A DNA stretch of 64,000 bases from Micromonospora sp. M71_S20 (lineage in GTDB: Bacteria; Actinomycetota; Actinomycetes; Mycobacteriales; Micromonosporaceae), in contig NZ_RCCV01000001.1 in NCBI RefSeq assembly GCF_003664255.1, forward strand, positions 4,588,001 through 4,652,000, given 5' to 3'. A program made the translations under genes and the position numbers. Of the stretch, positions 27,380-34,882 are shown piece after piece; the stretch's first letter is position 1; each line of letters opens with the position of its first letter. The notes beneath the pieces were generated by a model. That model saw only the letters and a program-made list of their open reading frames with translations. It did no database searches and was not told where the DNA came from.

Positions 27380-27946
27380 GTGAGCGTCTTCCTCTCCACC
27401 GGGCGGCTGGTGCTGCGCGAGTTCACCCCCGACGACGCCGACCTGCTCGTCGAGCTGGACGGCGACCCCGAGGTGATGCGGTACCTCACCGGCGGGCGCC
27501 CCACCCCGCCCGAGACGGTCCGGCAGCGCGTCCTGCCCCGGATCCTTGCCCACTACCGACGACCGCCGGGACTCGGGTGGTGGGCGGCGCTGCGCCGGGG
27601 GTCGGGCGACTTCCTGGGCTGGTTCGAGTTCCGCCCGACCCGCGACGGCGACGCCCGCGAGGTGGAGCTGGGCTACCGGCTGCGCCGCTCCGCCTGGGGT
27701 GTCGGCCTCGCCACCGAGGGCTGCCGGGCGCTGATCGACACGGGCTTCACCGCGCTCGGCGTGCAGCGGGTCACCGCGAACACGATGTCCGTCAACGCCG
27801 CGTCGCGTCGGGTCATGGAGAAGTCCGGGCTACGGCTCGTGCGGACGTACGTCGGGGACTGGCCGGAGACGATCGACGGCGCGGAGCACGGCGAGGTGGA
27901 GTACGCGCTGACCCGGCAGCGCTGGCTGCGCCGCGACGCCGACTAG
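27380..27946 (+). CDS. GNAT family N-acetyltransferase (RimJ-like)
   Basis: The 188-residue protein begins with the typical TGRLVLREFTPDDADLL of the RimJ/RimL branch. The acetyl-CoA binding strand-loop is seen as RRSAWGVGLATEG, in place of the usual Q/RxxGxG/A, followed by NTMSVNAASRRVMEKSGL, the conserved Asn-x-x-Ser-x-x-x-x-x-x-x-GF region. Such enzymes acetylate protein N-termini, amino acids or antibiotics. The start is a GTG at 27380 after GGGATGGGCGG. It converges with the phytanoyl-CoA dioxygenase gene. Confidence 0.88.
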   Translation: MSVFLSTGRLVLREFTPDDADLLVELDGDPEVMRYLTGGRPTPPETVRQRVLPRILAHYRRPPGLGWWAALRRGSGDFLGWFEFRPTRDGDAREVELGYRLRRSAWGVGLATEGCRALIDTGFTALGVQRVTANTMSVNAASRRVMEKSGLRLVRTYVGDWPETIDGAEHGEVEYALTRQRWLRRDAD

Positions 27947-27966
27947 GCCGGCGCGGGCCGCCCGGG

Positions 27967-28836
27967 TCACTCCGCCCCCATCACCAGGCCCTCGATGGTG
28001 TGCTTCTGCCGGATCGGCGTCAGGGCGTCGACCACCGGGCAGGGCAGGTGGGCACGTACCTGCTCGGGCAGGCCCGCCCAGTACTCCCGGGTGACCGCCA
28101 TGTCGTGGTGCTCGGCGTTGCCCGCTCCCGGCGCGTCGACGCCGAGCACCAGCACCGGGCGGGACAGGGTGGAGACGTTCGGGGTGCCGCGGTGGATGGT
28201 GAGCGCGGACCGGGCGGAGATGTCGCCGCGCTGCGGGTACTTGCGGACCGCCCGTTGCGCGTAGCGGGGGTAGCGCTCCCGGGGCGGGAACATCTGGTGG
28301 TCGAAGTCCCGTCCGTCGTCCCACTGGGTGCCCGGGGCGATCTCGAACGGGCCCATCTCCTCCACCGTGTCCACGGTGGTGAGGTTGAAGGCCAGCGAGG
28401 TCAGCCGCCGCTGCCGGCGGGTGTCCTCGGGCATCGGGAAGTCCCGGTGCCACGGCTGCATGGCCGCGCCGGGAAACGGGATGTCGAAGCCGAGCTCGAC
28501 GATCTGGTAGTCGGGCCCGAGCACGGCCCGGCACACCGACACCACCCACGGGTGGGTCACCAGGTCGACGAAGCCGCGCAACTGCTCGGGGTGGATCTCC
28601 ACGTACCACCGCTGCGGACCGCGGCCGACCGCGCCGTCGGGACGGGAGCGGGCCTCCCGGAAGGCGGCCTCGATGTCCTCGCCGACCCGGTCCACCCAGT
28701 CCACGGCGAAGGCTCCCCGACATGCGGTGATGCCGTCCCGGTAGAGGTCGCCGAGCGCCTCCAGGGGGACCTCCTCCTCGACGGGGGCGGCGGGCTGGTC
28801 GGTACGCGGCGCGGGTGCGGTGGAGTGGGACCTCAT
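27967..28836 (-). CDS. Phytanoyl-CoA dioxygenase (PhyH) family oxygenase
   Basis: The 289-residue protein is an Fe(II)/2-oxoglutarate-type oxygenase. The iron ligands are visible as WHRDF (H and D) and SALTIHRGTPN (second H), the latter followed by the conserved Arg/Gly that holds the co-substrate. PhyH relatives hydroxylate lipids, amino acids or natural products, so the substrate is open. The ATG at 28834-28836 has AGGAGG 5 bases upstream. The 12-bp palindrome TACAACGTTGTA lies 29 bases before the start, identical to that in front of the GH43 gene, suggesting repression by the same, unseen regulator. Confidence 0.85.
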   Translation of the reverse strand: MRSHSTAPAPRTDQPAAPVEEEVPLEALGDLYRDGITACRGAFAVDWVDRVGEDIEAAFREARSRPDGAVGRGPQRWYVEIHPEQLRGFVDLVTHPWVVSVCRAVLGPDYQIVELGFDIPFPGAAMQPWHRDFPMPEDTRRQRRLTSLAFNLTTVDTVEEMGPFEIAPGTQWDDGRDFDHQMFPPRERYPRYAQRAVRKYPQRGDISARSALTIHRGTPNVSTLSRPVLVLGVDAPGAGNAEHHDMAVTREYWAGLPEQVRAHLPCPVVDALTPIRQKHTIEGLVMGAE

Positions 28837-28865
28837 CGAACCTCCTGACGGGACCAGCCGAGTAT

Positions 28866-28877
28866 TACAACGTTGTA
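28866..28877. promoter_or_regulatory. TACAACGTTGTA palindromic operator upstream of the PhyH gene
   Basis: This perfect 12-bp palindrome lies 30-41 bases upstream of the PhyH start and about 104 bases before the divergent BtuF-like gene. It is identical to 11548-11559 in front of the GH43 gene, 17 kb away. Position and symmetry fit a repressor site overlapping the PhyH promoter. Confidence 0.65.
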
Positions 28878-28980
28878 GAGACGTCGCAAGGGATGCCCGG
28901 GCCGCGACCCCTGCGGCGGGTCGGGGCATGATCGACCGGTACGCCGGTGGTCGGCGCACGGGACCGGGGAGGTGCGCGGG

Positions 28981-29709
28981 GTGCGGGTCGTTTCGCTGGT
29001 GCCGTCGCTGACCGAGGCCGTCGCCCTGACCCTGCCGGGTCTGCTGGTCGGCGCCACCGACTGGTGCACCCACCCGGCCGGGCTGGACGTGGCGCGGGTC
29101 GGCGGGACCAAGTACCCGGACCTCGACCGGGTGCGCGCGTTGCGACCCGACCTGGTCCTGCTCAACGTCGAGGAGAACCGCCGGGAGGACGCCGACGCGC
29201 TGACCGCCGCCGGTGTGCCGGTGCGGGTGACCTATCCGCGTACCGTCGACGAGGCGCTGACCGAGCTGGCGGAGCTGCTCCGCGACCTGGGCGCCCCGGC
29301 CGAACCGGAGTGGCTCGCCGTGGCCCGCCGGGCGTGGGCCGGGCTGCCCGCCGACCGACCCGCCCGCCGGGCGGTGGTGCCGGTCTGGCGGCGGCCGTGG
29401 GTGGTGCTGGGCGCCGACACCTTCGCCGGCGACGTGCTGCGCCGGCTCGGCGTGACCAACGCGTACGCCGACGACGCCGAGCGCTATCCCCGGCCGAGCC
29501 TCGACGAGCTGCGCGACCGCGCGCCGGAGCTGGTGGTGCTGCCCGACGAGCCGTACCGCTTCACCGCCGACGACGGGCCGGAGGCGTTCCCCGGCACCCC
29601 CTGCGCCCTGCTCTCCGGCAGGCACCTGACCTGGTACGGCCCGTCGCTCGCCGAAGCGCCCGCCGTGCTCTCCGCCCAGCTCGCCGACCCGGTCGTGCAC
29701 CCGGGCTGA
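28981..29709 (+). CDS. BtuF-like helical-backbone metal/cobalamin-binding protein
   Basis: The 242-residue protein has the fold of periplasmic binding proteins for cobalamin or siderophores: RVVSLVPSLTEAV at the start, then GATDWCTHP, VGGTKYPDLDRV and RPDLVLLN. There is no signal peptide or lipobox, so it is probably cytosolic, as seen for many actinobacterial homologues; a transport role is doubtful. The GTG at 28981 is preferred over one at 28972 because GGGGAGG stands 8 bases upstream of it. No transporter genes are adjacent. Confidence 0.8.
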   Translation: MRVVSLVPSLTEAVALTLPGLLVGATDWCTHPAGLDVARVGGTKYPDLDRVRALRPDLVLLNVEENRREDADALTAAGVPVRVTYPRTVDEALTELAELLRDLGAPAEPEWLAVARRAWAGLPADRPARRAVVPVWRRPWVVLGADTFAGDVLRRLGVTNAYADDAERYPRPSLDELRDRAPELVVLPDEPYRFTADDGPEAFPGTPCALLSGRHLTWYGPSLAEAPAVLSAQLADPVVHPG

Positions 29710-29733
29710 CCGCCGCGGCCCCACCTCGACCGG

Positions 29734-30687
29734 TCACCCGCGCGCCCGCCGGCGTCGTTCCCGACGGGCGTCGGCGATGCTCCACCCGATCGCGACCGAC
29801 AGCGTCAGCACCACCACCGCGAGGGTCAACCAGACCGGCAGCTTGCCGACCGGCGTCTCGGCCAGGATCAGCTTCGCCCCGGCGAAGGCGAGCAGGAGGG
29901 CCAGCCCGTACCGCAGGTAGCCGAAGTGCCGCAGCAGCCCCGCCAGGCAGAAGTAGAGGCTGCGCAGACCGAGCACGGCGAACGCGGTCGCCGTCCAGAC
30001 GAGGAACGTGTCGGTGGTGATGGCCAGGATCGCCGCCACCGAGTCGATCGCGAAGACCACGTCGGTGGCCTCGATCGCGACCAGCGCCACCAGCAGCAGC
30101 GTGGCCCTGCGCCGGCCGTCGACCCGGACGGTGAACCGGCCGCCGTGGAAGCCCGGCTCCGTCGGCACCAGCCGCCGGAACACCCGCACCGCGACGATGC
30201 GGTCGGGGTCGACGTCCGGCTCGCCGCGTACCGCGAGCCGCCACCCCGTCCAGATGAGGAAGGCGCCGAGCACGACGCCGGCCCAGGTCAGCCGCTCCAG
30301 CAGCCCCGCGCCGGCGAAGATGAAGGCCAGCCGGAACGCGAGCGCGCCGACGACCCCCCAGAAGAGCACCTTGTGCTGGTACGCGGCCGGCACCCGGAAG
30401 TACCCGAACAACAGCGCGAAGACGAAGACGTTGTCGACGGAGAGCGCCTTCTCCAGCAGGTAGCCGGAGAAGTACGCCCCGGCCGGCTCGCCGCCCCGCC
30501 ACAGCCAGATGACCAGGCCGAAGGTGAGCCCCGCGGTGATCCAGACGCCGCTCCACAGCAGCGCCTCGCGCAGCTCGATCACGTGGTCGTCGCGGTGGGA
30601 GAGCAGGTCCACGGCGAGCATGACGGCGATGACCGCGCCCACCGCCGCCCAGGCCCAGAGGGGTGCCGCGAACGTCGCCTCGTCCAC
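29734..30687 (-). CDS. TerC family integral membrane protein
   Basis: The 317-residue protein has about nine hydrophobic helices and the family hallmarks EKALSVDNVFVFALLF and AIEATDVVFAIDSVAA, two repeats each with acidic residues in the membrane. TerC/Alx proteins export manganese or help metalate secreted enzymes and take part in tellurite resistance. The GTG at 30685-30687 has GGAGG 8 bases upstream. A long Arg/Pro-rich extension is possible in the same frame but has no good start. It converges on the BtuF-like gene. Confidence 0.9.
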   Translation of the reverse strand: MDEATFAAPLWAWAAVGAVIAVMLAVDLLSHRDDHVIELREALLWSGVWITAGLTFGLVIWLWRGGEPAGAYFSGYLLEKALSVDNVFVFALLFGYFRVPAAYQHKVLFWGVVGALAFRLAFIFAGAGLLERLTWAGVVLGAFLIWTGWRLAVRGEPDVDPDRIVAVRVFRRLVPTEPGFHGGRFTVRVDGRRRATLLLVALVAIEATDVVFAIDSVAAILAITTDTFLVWTATAFAVLGLRSLYFCLAGLLRHFGYLRYGLALLLAFAGAKLILAETPVGKLPVWLTLAVVVLTLSVAIGWSIADARRERRRRARG

Positions 30688-31050
30688 CCGGCGTCCTCCG
30701 CTTCCCCGACGGCGGCTCCGCTCCCGACGCCCTGACCCGGCCGGCCCGGGTACGCCCCGGCGGCCTGCGGCGCGGGCCGCCCCGATGGCCCGGAGGCGGG
30801 CCCGGAGCGCGTCCGATTCGAGCCTAGGCGAGCCGCCCACCGGCCGACGGCGGTCCGGGCAAGTCGATGCCACCGGCCCGGACGGTTCGATGCCACCGGC
30901 GGGCCGGACGGCTCGATTTCACCGGCGGGCCGGCCCGCACGGCTTTCAGGCAGACCGGACCGGCACGGGGCGTCAGGGGGACCGGCCCGCCCAGGCGTCG
31001 TGCGGACCGGGCCCGCACGGGCGTCAGGCGGACCGGGCCCGCACGGGCCC
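30688..31050. repeat. 363-base gap with degenerate GC-rich tandem repeats
   Basis: No gene is supported. The right half is built of related units. TCGATGCCACCGGC occurs exactly at 30864-30877 and 30887-30900, with a 12/14 copy at 30913-30926. A 20-base unit beginning GCGGACCGGG occurs exactly at 31002-31021 and again at 31028-31047, a 26-base period. Period lengths of 23-27 vary along the array. It lies between the start of the TerC gene and the stop of the CBS-BON gene. Confidence 0.6.
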
Positions 31051-31749
31051 TCAGGCCACCGGGGTGATCCGGGCCGTGTCCGGATCGGTGAGCGTGGTGT
31101 CGTCGACGTCGTAGGCGAGGGTGCTGGTCACCCGGACCACGCCGCTGACCTGCCCCGCGAGCCGGCCTGCCAGCTCGACGGCGCTGCGCCGGTCCAACCG
31201 GCCGTCGAGCGTCACCTCGCCCCCGCGCACCCGTACGGTGACCAGCCCGTCCCGCACCGCGAGCACCCGGCGCAGCACCTCCTGCACCACGTCCTCGCGG
31301 ATCTCCGCGTCGGTGCGCAGGTGCACCCGCAGCAGGTCGCCGCGCGTGACGATGCCGACCAGCCGGCCCAGATCGTCGAGCACCGGCAGCCGCTTGACCG
31401 ACTCCCGGTCCATCTGCCGCGCGGCGGCGGAGATCGTCGCCTCCGGCCAGGTCGCCACCGCCGGGGCGGTCATCAGGTCACGCGCCAGCAGCGCCTCGGC
31501 CTTCTCCCGGACAATGCGGCGCCTACGCCCCTCGAAGACCCGCCGCTCGTCCGGGCGGCCGGCCCGTTCGACCTTGTGCAGCAGGTCCGACTCGGAGACC
31601 ACGCCGAGGACCCGACGGGAGCCGTCCACCACGGGCACCCCGCTGATGCCCCGCCGGACCAACGCGTCGACGATCTTCCGGTAGGGGGTCTCCTCCCCCA
31701 CCGTCGCGACCTCCCGGGTCATCACGTCGCCCACCTGCCACGTCCTCAT
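31051..31749 (-). CDS. CBS-CBS-BON domain protein
   Basis: The 232-residue protein has two CBS repeats (about residues 8-60 and 90-145: VGDVMTREVATVGEE, ISGVPVVDGSRRVLGVVSESDLL; ARDLMTAPAVATWPE, KRLPVLDDLGRLVGIVTRGDLL) followed by a BON domain (about 155-220: VTVRVRGGEVTLDGRLDRRS). CBS pairs bind adenine nucleotides and sense energy state, and BON domains bind lipids or membranes. The combination is common in actinobacteria as a stress protein of unclear target. The ATG at 31747-31749 is the first conserved residue. Confidence 0.9.
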   Translation of the reverse strand: MRTWQVGDVMTREVATVGEETPYRKIVDALVRRGISGVPVVDGSRRVLGVVSESDLLHKVERAGRPDERRVFEGRRRRIVREKAEALLARDLMTAPAVATWPEATISAAARQMDRESVKRLPVLDDLGRLVGIVTRGDLLRVHLRTDAEIREDVVQEVLRRVLAVRDGLVTVRVRGGEVTLDGRLDRRSAVELAGRLAGQVSGVVRVTSTLAYDVDDTTLTDPDTARITPVA

Positions 31750-31971
31750 CGCGACCTCCCTGTCGTTCCCACCGCGACGCTACGGCCGCGGCGGGCCGCC
31801 GGGTCAGGGCCGCCGGACCGGGCCGGCACGGCCGGACGGACCGGTACGGGAGGGGTCGAAGGTCCCGGTCCGGTGGGGCCCGGTCGGCCCTGCCCGACCG
31901 GCGCCGGCGGGCGTCCAATGGAGTTGCCACCGGAAAGCGCGGTGCCAGGCACACGAAGGGACGTGGAGACA

Positions 31972-32538
31972 ATGGCCGCGACGATCGAGCGCACCACCGT
32001 CGGGACCGACGCTGCGGTGGCGGAGACCCGGCACACCGGCGAGACCACCAGGGAGCGGGCCGCCCGGTACGTCTTCGCCGGCATCCGGATCGCCCTCGGG
32101 TGGACCTTCCTCTGGGCGTTCCTGGACAAGGTCTTCGGTCTGGGGTTCGCCACCGAGGCGAAGAACGCCTGGATCAACGGTGGCAGCCCCACCAAGGGCT
32201 TCCTGACCTTCGGCGCGGCCGGCCCGTTCGCGGACTTCTACCACGGCATCGCCGGGGCCGCCTGGGCCGACGTGCTCTTCATGGCCGGCCTGGCCGCGAT
32301 CGGCGTCGCGCTGCTGCTCGGCATCGGGATGCGCCTCGCCGCCGTCGCCGGAGCGGTGCTCAACGTGATGATGTGGACGGTCGTCCTGCCTCCCGAGAAC
32401 AACCCCTTCATGGACGAGCACCTGATCAACGCGGCGCTGCTGGTGGGTCTCGCACTGGTCAACGCCGGCGCGACCCTCGGCCTGGGCGCGACGTGGGCGA
32501 AGCTCCCGATCGTGCGGCGGTTCCCCTGGCTGCGGTGA
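31972..32538 (+). CDS. DoxX-like membrane protein
   Basis: The 188-residue protein has four hydrophobic helices and begins its membrane part with ARYVFAGIRIALGWTFLWAFLDKVFGLG, the DoxX family pattern. The helix GIGMRLAAVAGAVLNVMMW and the region ENNPFMDEHLINA, with an acidic-His pair, are conserved in the related thiosulfate:quinone oxidoreductase subunits and in mycobacterial DoxX of the redox complex with SodA. Function is not established. The ATG at 31972 has GGAG 4 bases upstream. A strong terminator follows. Confidence 0.85.
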   Translation: MAATIERTTVGTDAAVAETRHTGETTRERAARYVFAGIRIALGWTFLWAFLDKVFGLGFATEAKNAWINGGSPTKGFLTFGAAGPFADFYHGIAGAAWADVLFMAGLAAIGVALLLGIGMRLAAVAGAVLNVMMWTVVLPPENNPFMDEHLINAALLVGLALVNAGATLGLGATWAKLPIVRRFPWLR

Positions 32539-32560
32539 TCCGGCGCGGCACCGCCCCTCG

Positions 32561-32587
32561 GCGGGCGTCACCACCGGTGACGCCCGC
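32561..32587 (+). terminator. Terminator of the DoxX gene
   Basis: GCGGGCGTCACC and GGTGACGCCCGC form a perfect 12-bp stem with a 3-base loop, 22 bases after the DoxX stop codon. The following bases are TTCCGCG. Confidence 0.78.
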
Positions 32588-32727
32588 TTCCGCGTGCCCG
32601 CCGCGGCACGCCGTCGCCCGGGGGCCGGTCGCGACGGATGCGCCGGGACCGCCGGGCATCGGCCGGACGCCATCGGGCAGGATCTCGGGTGACGGACATC
32701 AGGACCGAAACGGCAGGAGACTCCCGA

Positions 32728-33111
32728 ATGAACCAGGCAGCAGGCGGCAAGCCCGAGGTGGGTCCGATCGAGGGCGCGCCGCCCGCCGATCTCGTCATCG
32801 AGGACATCACCGTCGGCGAGGGGCCGGAGGCCCAGCCGGGGCAGTTGGCCAGCGTCCACTACGTCGGGGTCGCGCACTCCAACGGTCGCGAGTTCGACTC
32901 CTCGTGGAACCGGAATGAGGCGTTCGAGTTCTCGCTCGGCGGTGGTCAGGTCATCTCCGGCTGGGACCGGGGCGTCGTGGGCATGCGGGTCGGCGGCCGG
33001 CGCCGCCTGACCATTCCGCCGCACCTGGGTTACGGCGACCGGGGCGCCGCCGGCGTCATCAAGCCGGGCGAGACCCTGGTCTTCGTCGTCGACCTGCTCG
33101 GCGTCCGCTGA
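32728..33111 (+). CDS. FKBP-type peptidyl-prolyl cis-trans isomerase
   Basis: The 127-residue protein is a single FKBP domain that speeds proline isomerisation. Its pocket is recognisable: VHYVGVAHSNGREFDSSW, then VISGWDRGVVGMRVGGRRRLTIPPHLGYGDRG. Aromatic residues that line the pocket (Y, F, D, W, Y) are all present. There is no signal peptide, so it acts in the cytosol. The ATG at 32728 has GGCAGGAG 8 bases upstream. Actinobacterial FKBPs of this length are usually monocistronic, as here. Confidence 0.94.
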   Translation: MNQAAGGKPEVGPIEGAPPADLVIEDITVGEGPEAQPGQLASVHYVGVAHSNGREFDSSWNRNEAFEFSLGGGQVISGWDRGVVGMRVGGRRRLTIPPHLGYGDRGAAGVIKPGETLVFVVDLLGVR

Positions 33112-33164
33112 GCGGACGATGATCCGCTGAGCGGGTGACGAACCGCTGAGTGGGCGGCGAACCG
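33108..33164. repeat. 19-bp tandem repeat, three units, starting at the FKBP stop codon
   Basis: Three consecutive 19-base units start CTGAGCGG, CTGAGCGG and CTGAGTGG and end CCG. The first contains the TGA stop of the FKBP gene. Units 2 and 3 differ at a few positions and unit 1 at more. The array shows recent duplication of the gene end. Confidence 0.7.
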
Positions 33165-33250
33165 CCGGGCCACGGGCCGGCGCGGATGGCGGACGACGCC
33201 GTCGGCACCGGCCCCGCTCGCCACAGCGCCCTGAGGCCGGGCGCCGCAGG

Positions 33251-33601
33251 TCAGCAGGGCACCAGCTCCCGGTCGGCGCACGGGTCCACGATCGGGATGA
33301 CCCGGTGCAGGCCGGTGGCCCGCAGCACCCGCTCGATCACCGGGTCGGGGCGGACCAGCACCAGCTCACCGCCCCGGGCCCGGACGCGCAGGTGCGCGGC
33401 GACCAGCGCCCGCACCCCGGCCGCGGAGAGCAGGCGGACGCCGGAGAGATCCAGCCGGAGCACGGGCCGGGCCGGGGCGTCCCAGAGCGCGGAGCGGAAC
33501 GCGGCGACCGTGGCGATGTCGACCTCGCCGGTCGCCCGCACCTCCACCTCGTGGTCGGCCACGGTGATGTCCACGTGGAGCCGGTCGTCGCGCTGTCGCA
33601 T
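33251..33601 (-). CDS. STAS-domain anti-sigma factor antagonist
   Basis: The 116-residue protein is a lone STAS domain (SpoIIAA/RsbV type). The conserved phosphorylatable serine is in DLSGVRLLSAAGVRAL, in the expected DxS...SxxG layout, and the rest follows the STAS alpha/beta pattern (VRATGEVDIATV, LRLDLSGVRLL). Such proteins free a sigma factor by binding its anti-sigma kinase. No kinase or sigma gene is adjacent, so its partner is elsewhere. The ATG is at 33599-33601. Confidence 0.87.
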   Translation of the reverse strand: MRQRDDRLHVDITVADHEVEVRATGEVDIATVAAFRSALWDAPARPVLRLDLSGVRLLSAAGVRALVAAHLRVRARGGELVLVRPDPVIERVLRATGLHRVIPIVDPCADRELVPC

Positions 33602-33640
33602 ACGACGAACCTATCCCCCACCTCCGACATTTCCGCCCTG

Positions 33641-33701
33641 CTGAGGGACCGGATCCGGGTACGCCCAGGGTCAGACCCCGAGACTCCCGGATCCCCCTCA
33701 G
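33641..33701. repeat. Imperfect inverted repeat between STAS and SMP-30 genes
   Basis: CTGAGGG-ACC-GGATCCGGG (33641-33659) faces CCCGGATCCCCCTCAG (33686-33701); the arms match except for a short insertion. The element sits in the divergent region 40 bases upstream of the STAS start and about 54 bases before the SMP-30 ATG. It may act as operator or be an extragenic repeat. Confidence 0.45.
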
Positions 33702-33754
33702 GGATGACGCGACGAGGGCCTGCGGGCTACACATCGGCGGGCGAGAATGAGCCG

Positions 33755-34774
33755 ATGGTCGCCCCCCGCCGTCGCGCGCCCCGGCTGATCCGCCCCGTGC
33801 GCGAGCCCGCCACGGTCCCGCCGCCGCTCGACGGGCCGTGGACACCCGCCGACCTGCGGCTCGACTCCGTGGAGCTGCTGCCCCTGCCCGACGGTGTGTC
33901 CGGCCCGGAGGACGTGGTCGTCGACCCGTCCGGCCGGGTGGTCAGCGGGACCGAGGACGGCCGGCTCTGGTGGTGGCCGGTCGACGCGCCGCCCGGCACC
34001 CGACCCCGGCCGCTCGCCGACACCGGCGGCCGGCCGCTGGGGGTGGAGGTCGACCCGCTCGACGGCAGCCTCGTGGTCTGCGACGCGTACCGGGGGCTGC
34101 TGCGGGTGACCGGTGACGGGGCGGTGCGCGAGCTGGGCGGCCTCGGGGCGAGGGCGCACCTGGCCGACAACGTCACCGTCGCCCGCGACGGCACGGTCTA
34201 CTTCACCGACTCCTCCGACCGCTTCCCGCTCGCGCACTGGAAACGGGACCTGCTGGAACACCGACCCAACGGGCGGGTCCTGGCGTACGACCCGCGCAGC
34301 GGGCGCACCGACGTCGTCCGCACCGGGTTCTACTTCCCGAACGGGCTCGCGCTCACCCCGGACGAGTCGGCGCTGATGCTGGTCGAGACCGCCGCCCATC
34401 GACTGGTGCGGGTGGCGCTGGCCGACGGCGCGGTCACCGTGCTGGCCGACCTGCCCGCGTACCCGGACAACCTGACCCCGGTGGGCGACGGGACGTACTG
34501 GATCGCGTTGCCCAGCCCCCGCGTGCCGGTGGTCGAGCGGCTCTTGCCCCACCCGCGGCTGCGGCAACTGGTGGCGGTGCTGCCGGCGGCGGTGCAGCCG
34601 AAACCGCTGCGCTACGGCCTGGTGGCCCTCGTCGACGGCGAGGGGCGGGTGCTGCGGACCCTGCACGGCCCCCGCGGGACCTACGACATGATCACCGGCG
34701 TCCGCCAGCACGGCGACCGCCTGTGGCTGGGGAGCCTCACGGGTCCCGGGGTGGCCCGGGTGCCGCTGGGCTGA
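33755..34774 (+). CDS. SMP-30/strictosidine synthase-like beta-propeller hydrolase
   Basis: The 339-residue protein is a six-bladed propeller of the SMP-30/gluconolactonase family, strictosidine synthase-like branch. Evidence is GPEDVVVDPSGRVVSGTEDGRLW in the first blade, GRPLGVEVDPLDGSLVVCDAY, NVTVARDGTVYFTDSS, and the hallmark TGFYFPNGLAL. Such enzymes hydrolyse lactones or esters with a bound Ca ion. No signal peptide is present. The ATG at 33755 precedes conserved sequence by about 40 residues. It converges with the L,D-transpeptidase gene. Confidence 0.86.
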   Translation: MVAPRRRAPRLIRPVREPATVPPPLDGPWTPADLRLDSVELLPLPDGVSGPEDVVVDPSGRVVSGTEDGRLWWWPVDAPPGTRPRPLADTGGRPLGVEVDPLDGSLVVCDAYRGLLRVTGDGAVRELGGLGARAHLADNVTVARDGTVYFTDSSDRFPLAHWKRDLLEHRPNGRVLAYDPRSGRTDVVRTGFYFPNGLALTPDESALMLVETAAHRLVRVALADGAVTVLADLPAYPDNLTPVGDGTYWIALPSPRVPVVERLLPHPRLRQLVAVLPAAVQPKPLRYGLVALVDGEGRVLRTLHGPRGTYDMITGVRQHGDRLWLGSLTGPGVARVPLG

Positions 34775-34825
34775 GCCGCGACGCCGGACGGGGTCGGCGC
34801 GGAACGCCTCGGTGCGGTCGACGCG

Positions 34826-34865
34826 CCGGGGGACCGGCCCGCGTGGCGGCGGACCGGTCCCCCGG
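34826..34865. terminator. Bidirectional hairpin between SMP-30 and L,D-transpeptidase genes
   Basis: CCGGGGGACCGG (34826-34837) pairs perfectly with CCGGTCCCCCGG (34854-34865) across a 16-base loop. It lies between two convergent genes, 52 bases after one stop and 17 bases before the other. Confidence 0.7.
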
Positions 34866-34882
34866 GTGTGCGTACGGTCGGC

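Noticed and set aside
30688..30873. N-terminal extension of TerC upstream of 30687
   Set aside because: The extra residues are Arg/Gly/Pro-rich and unlike the family start; the GTG at 30687 has a good ribosome site and begins the first membrane segment.
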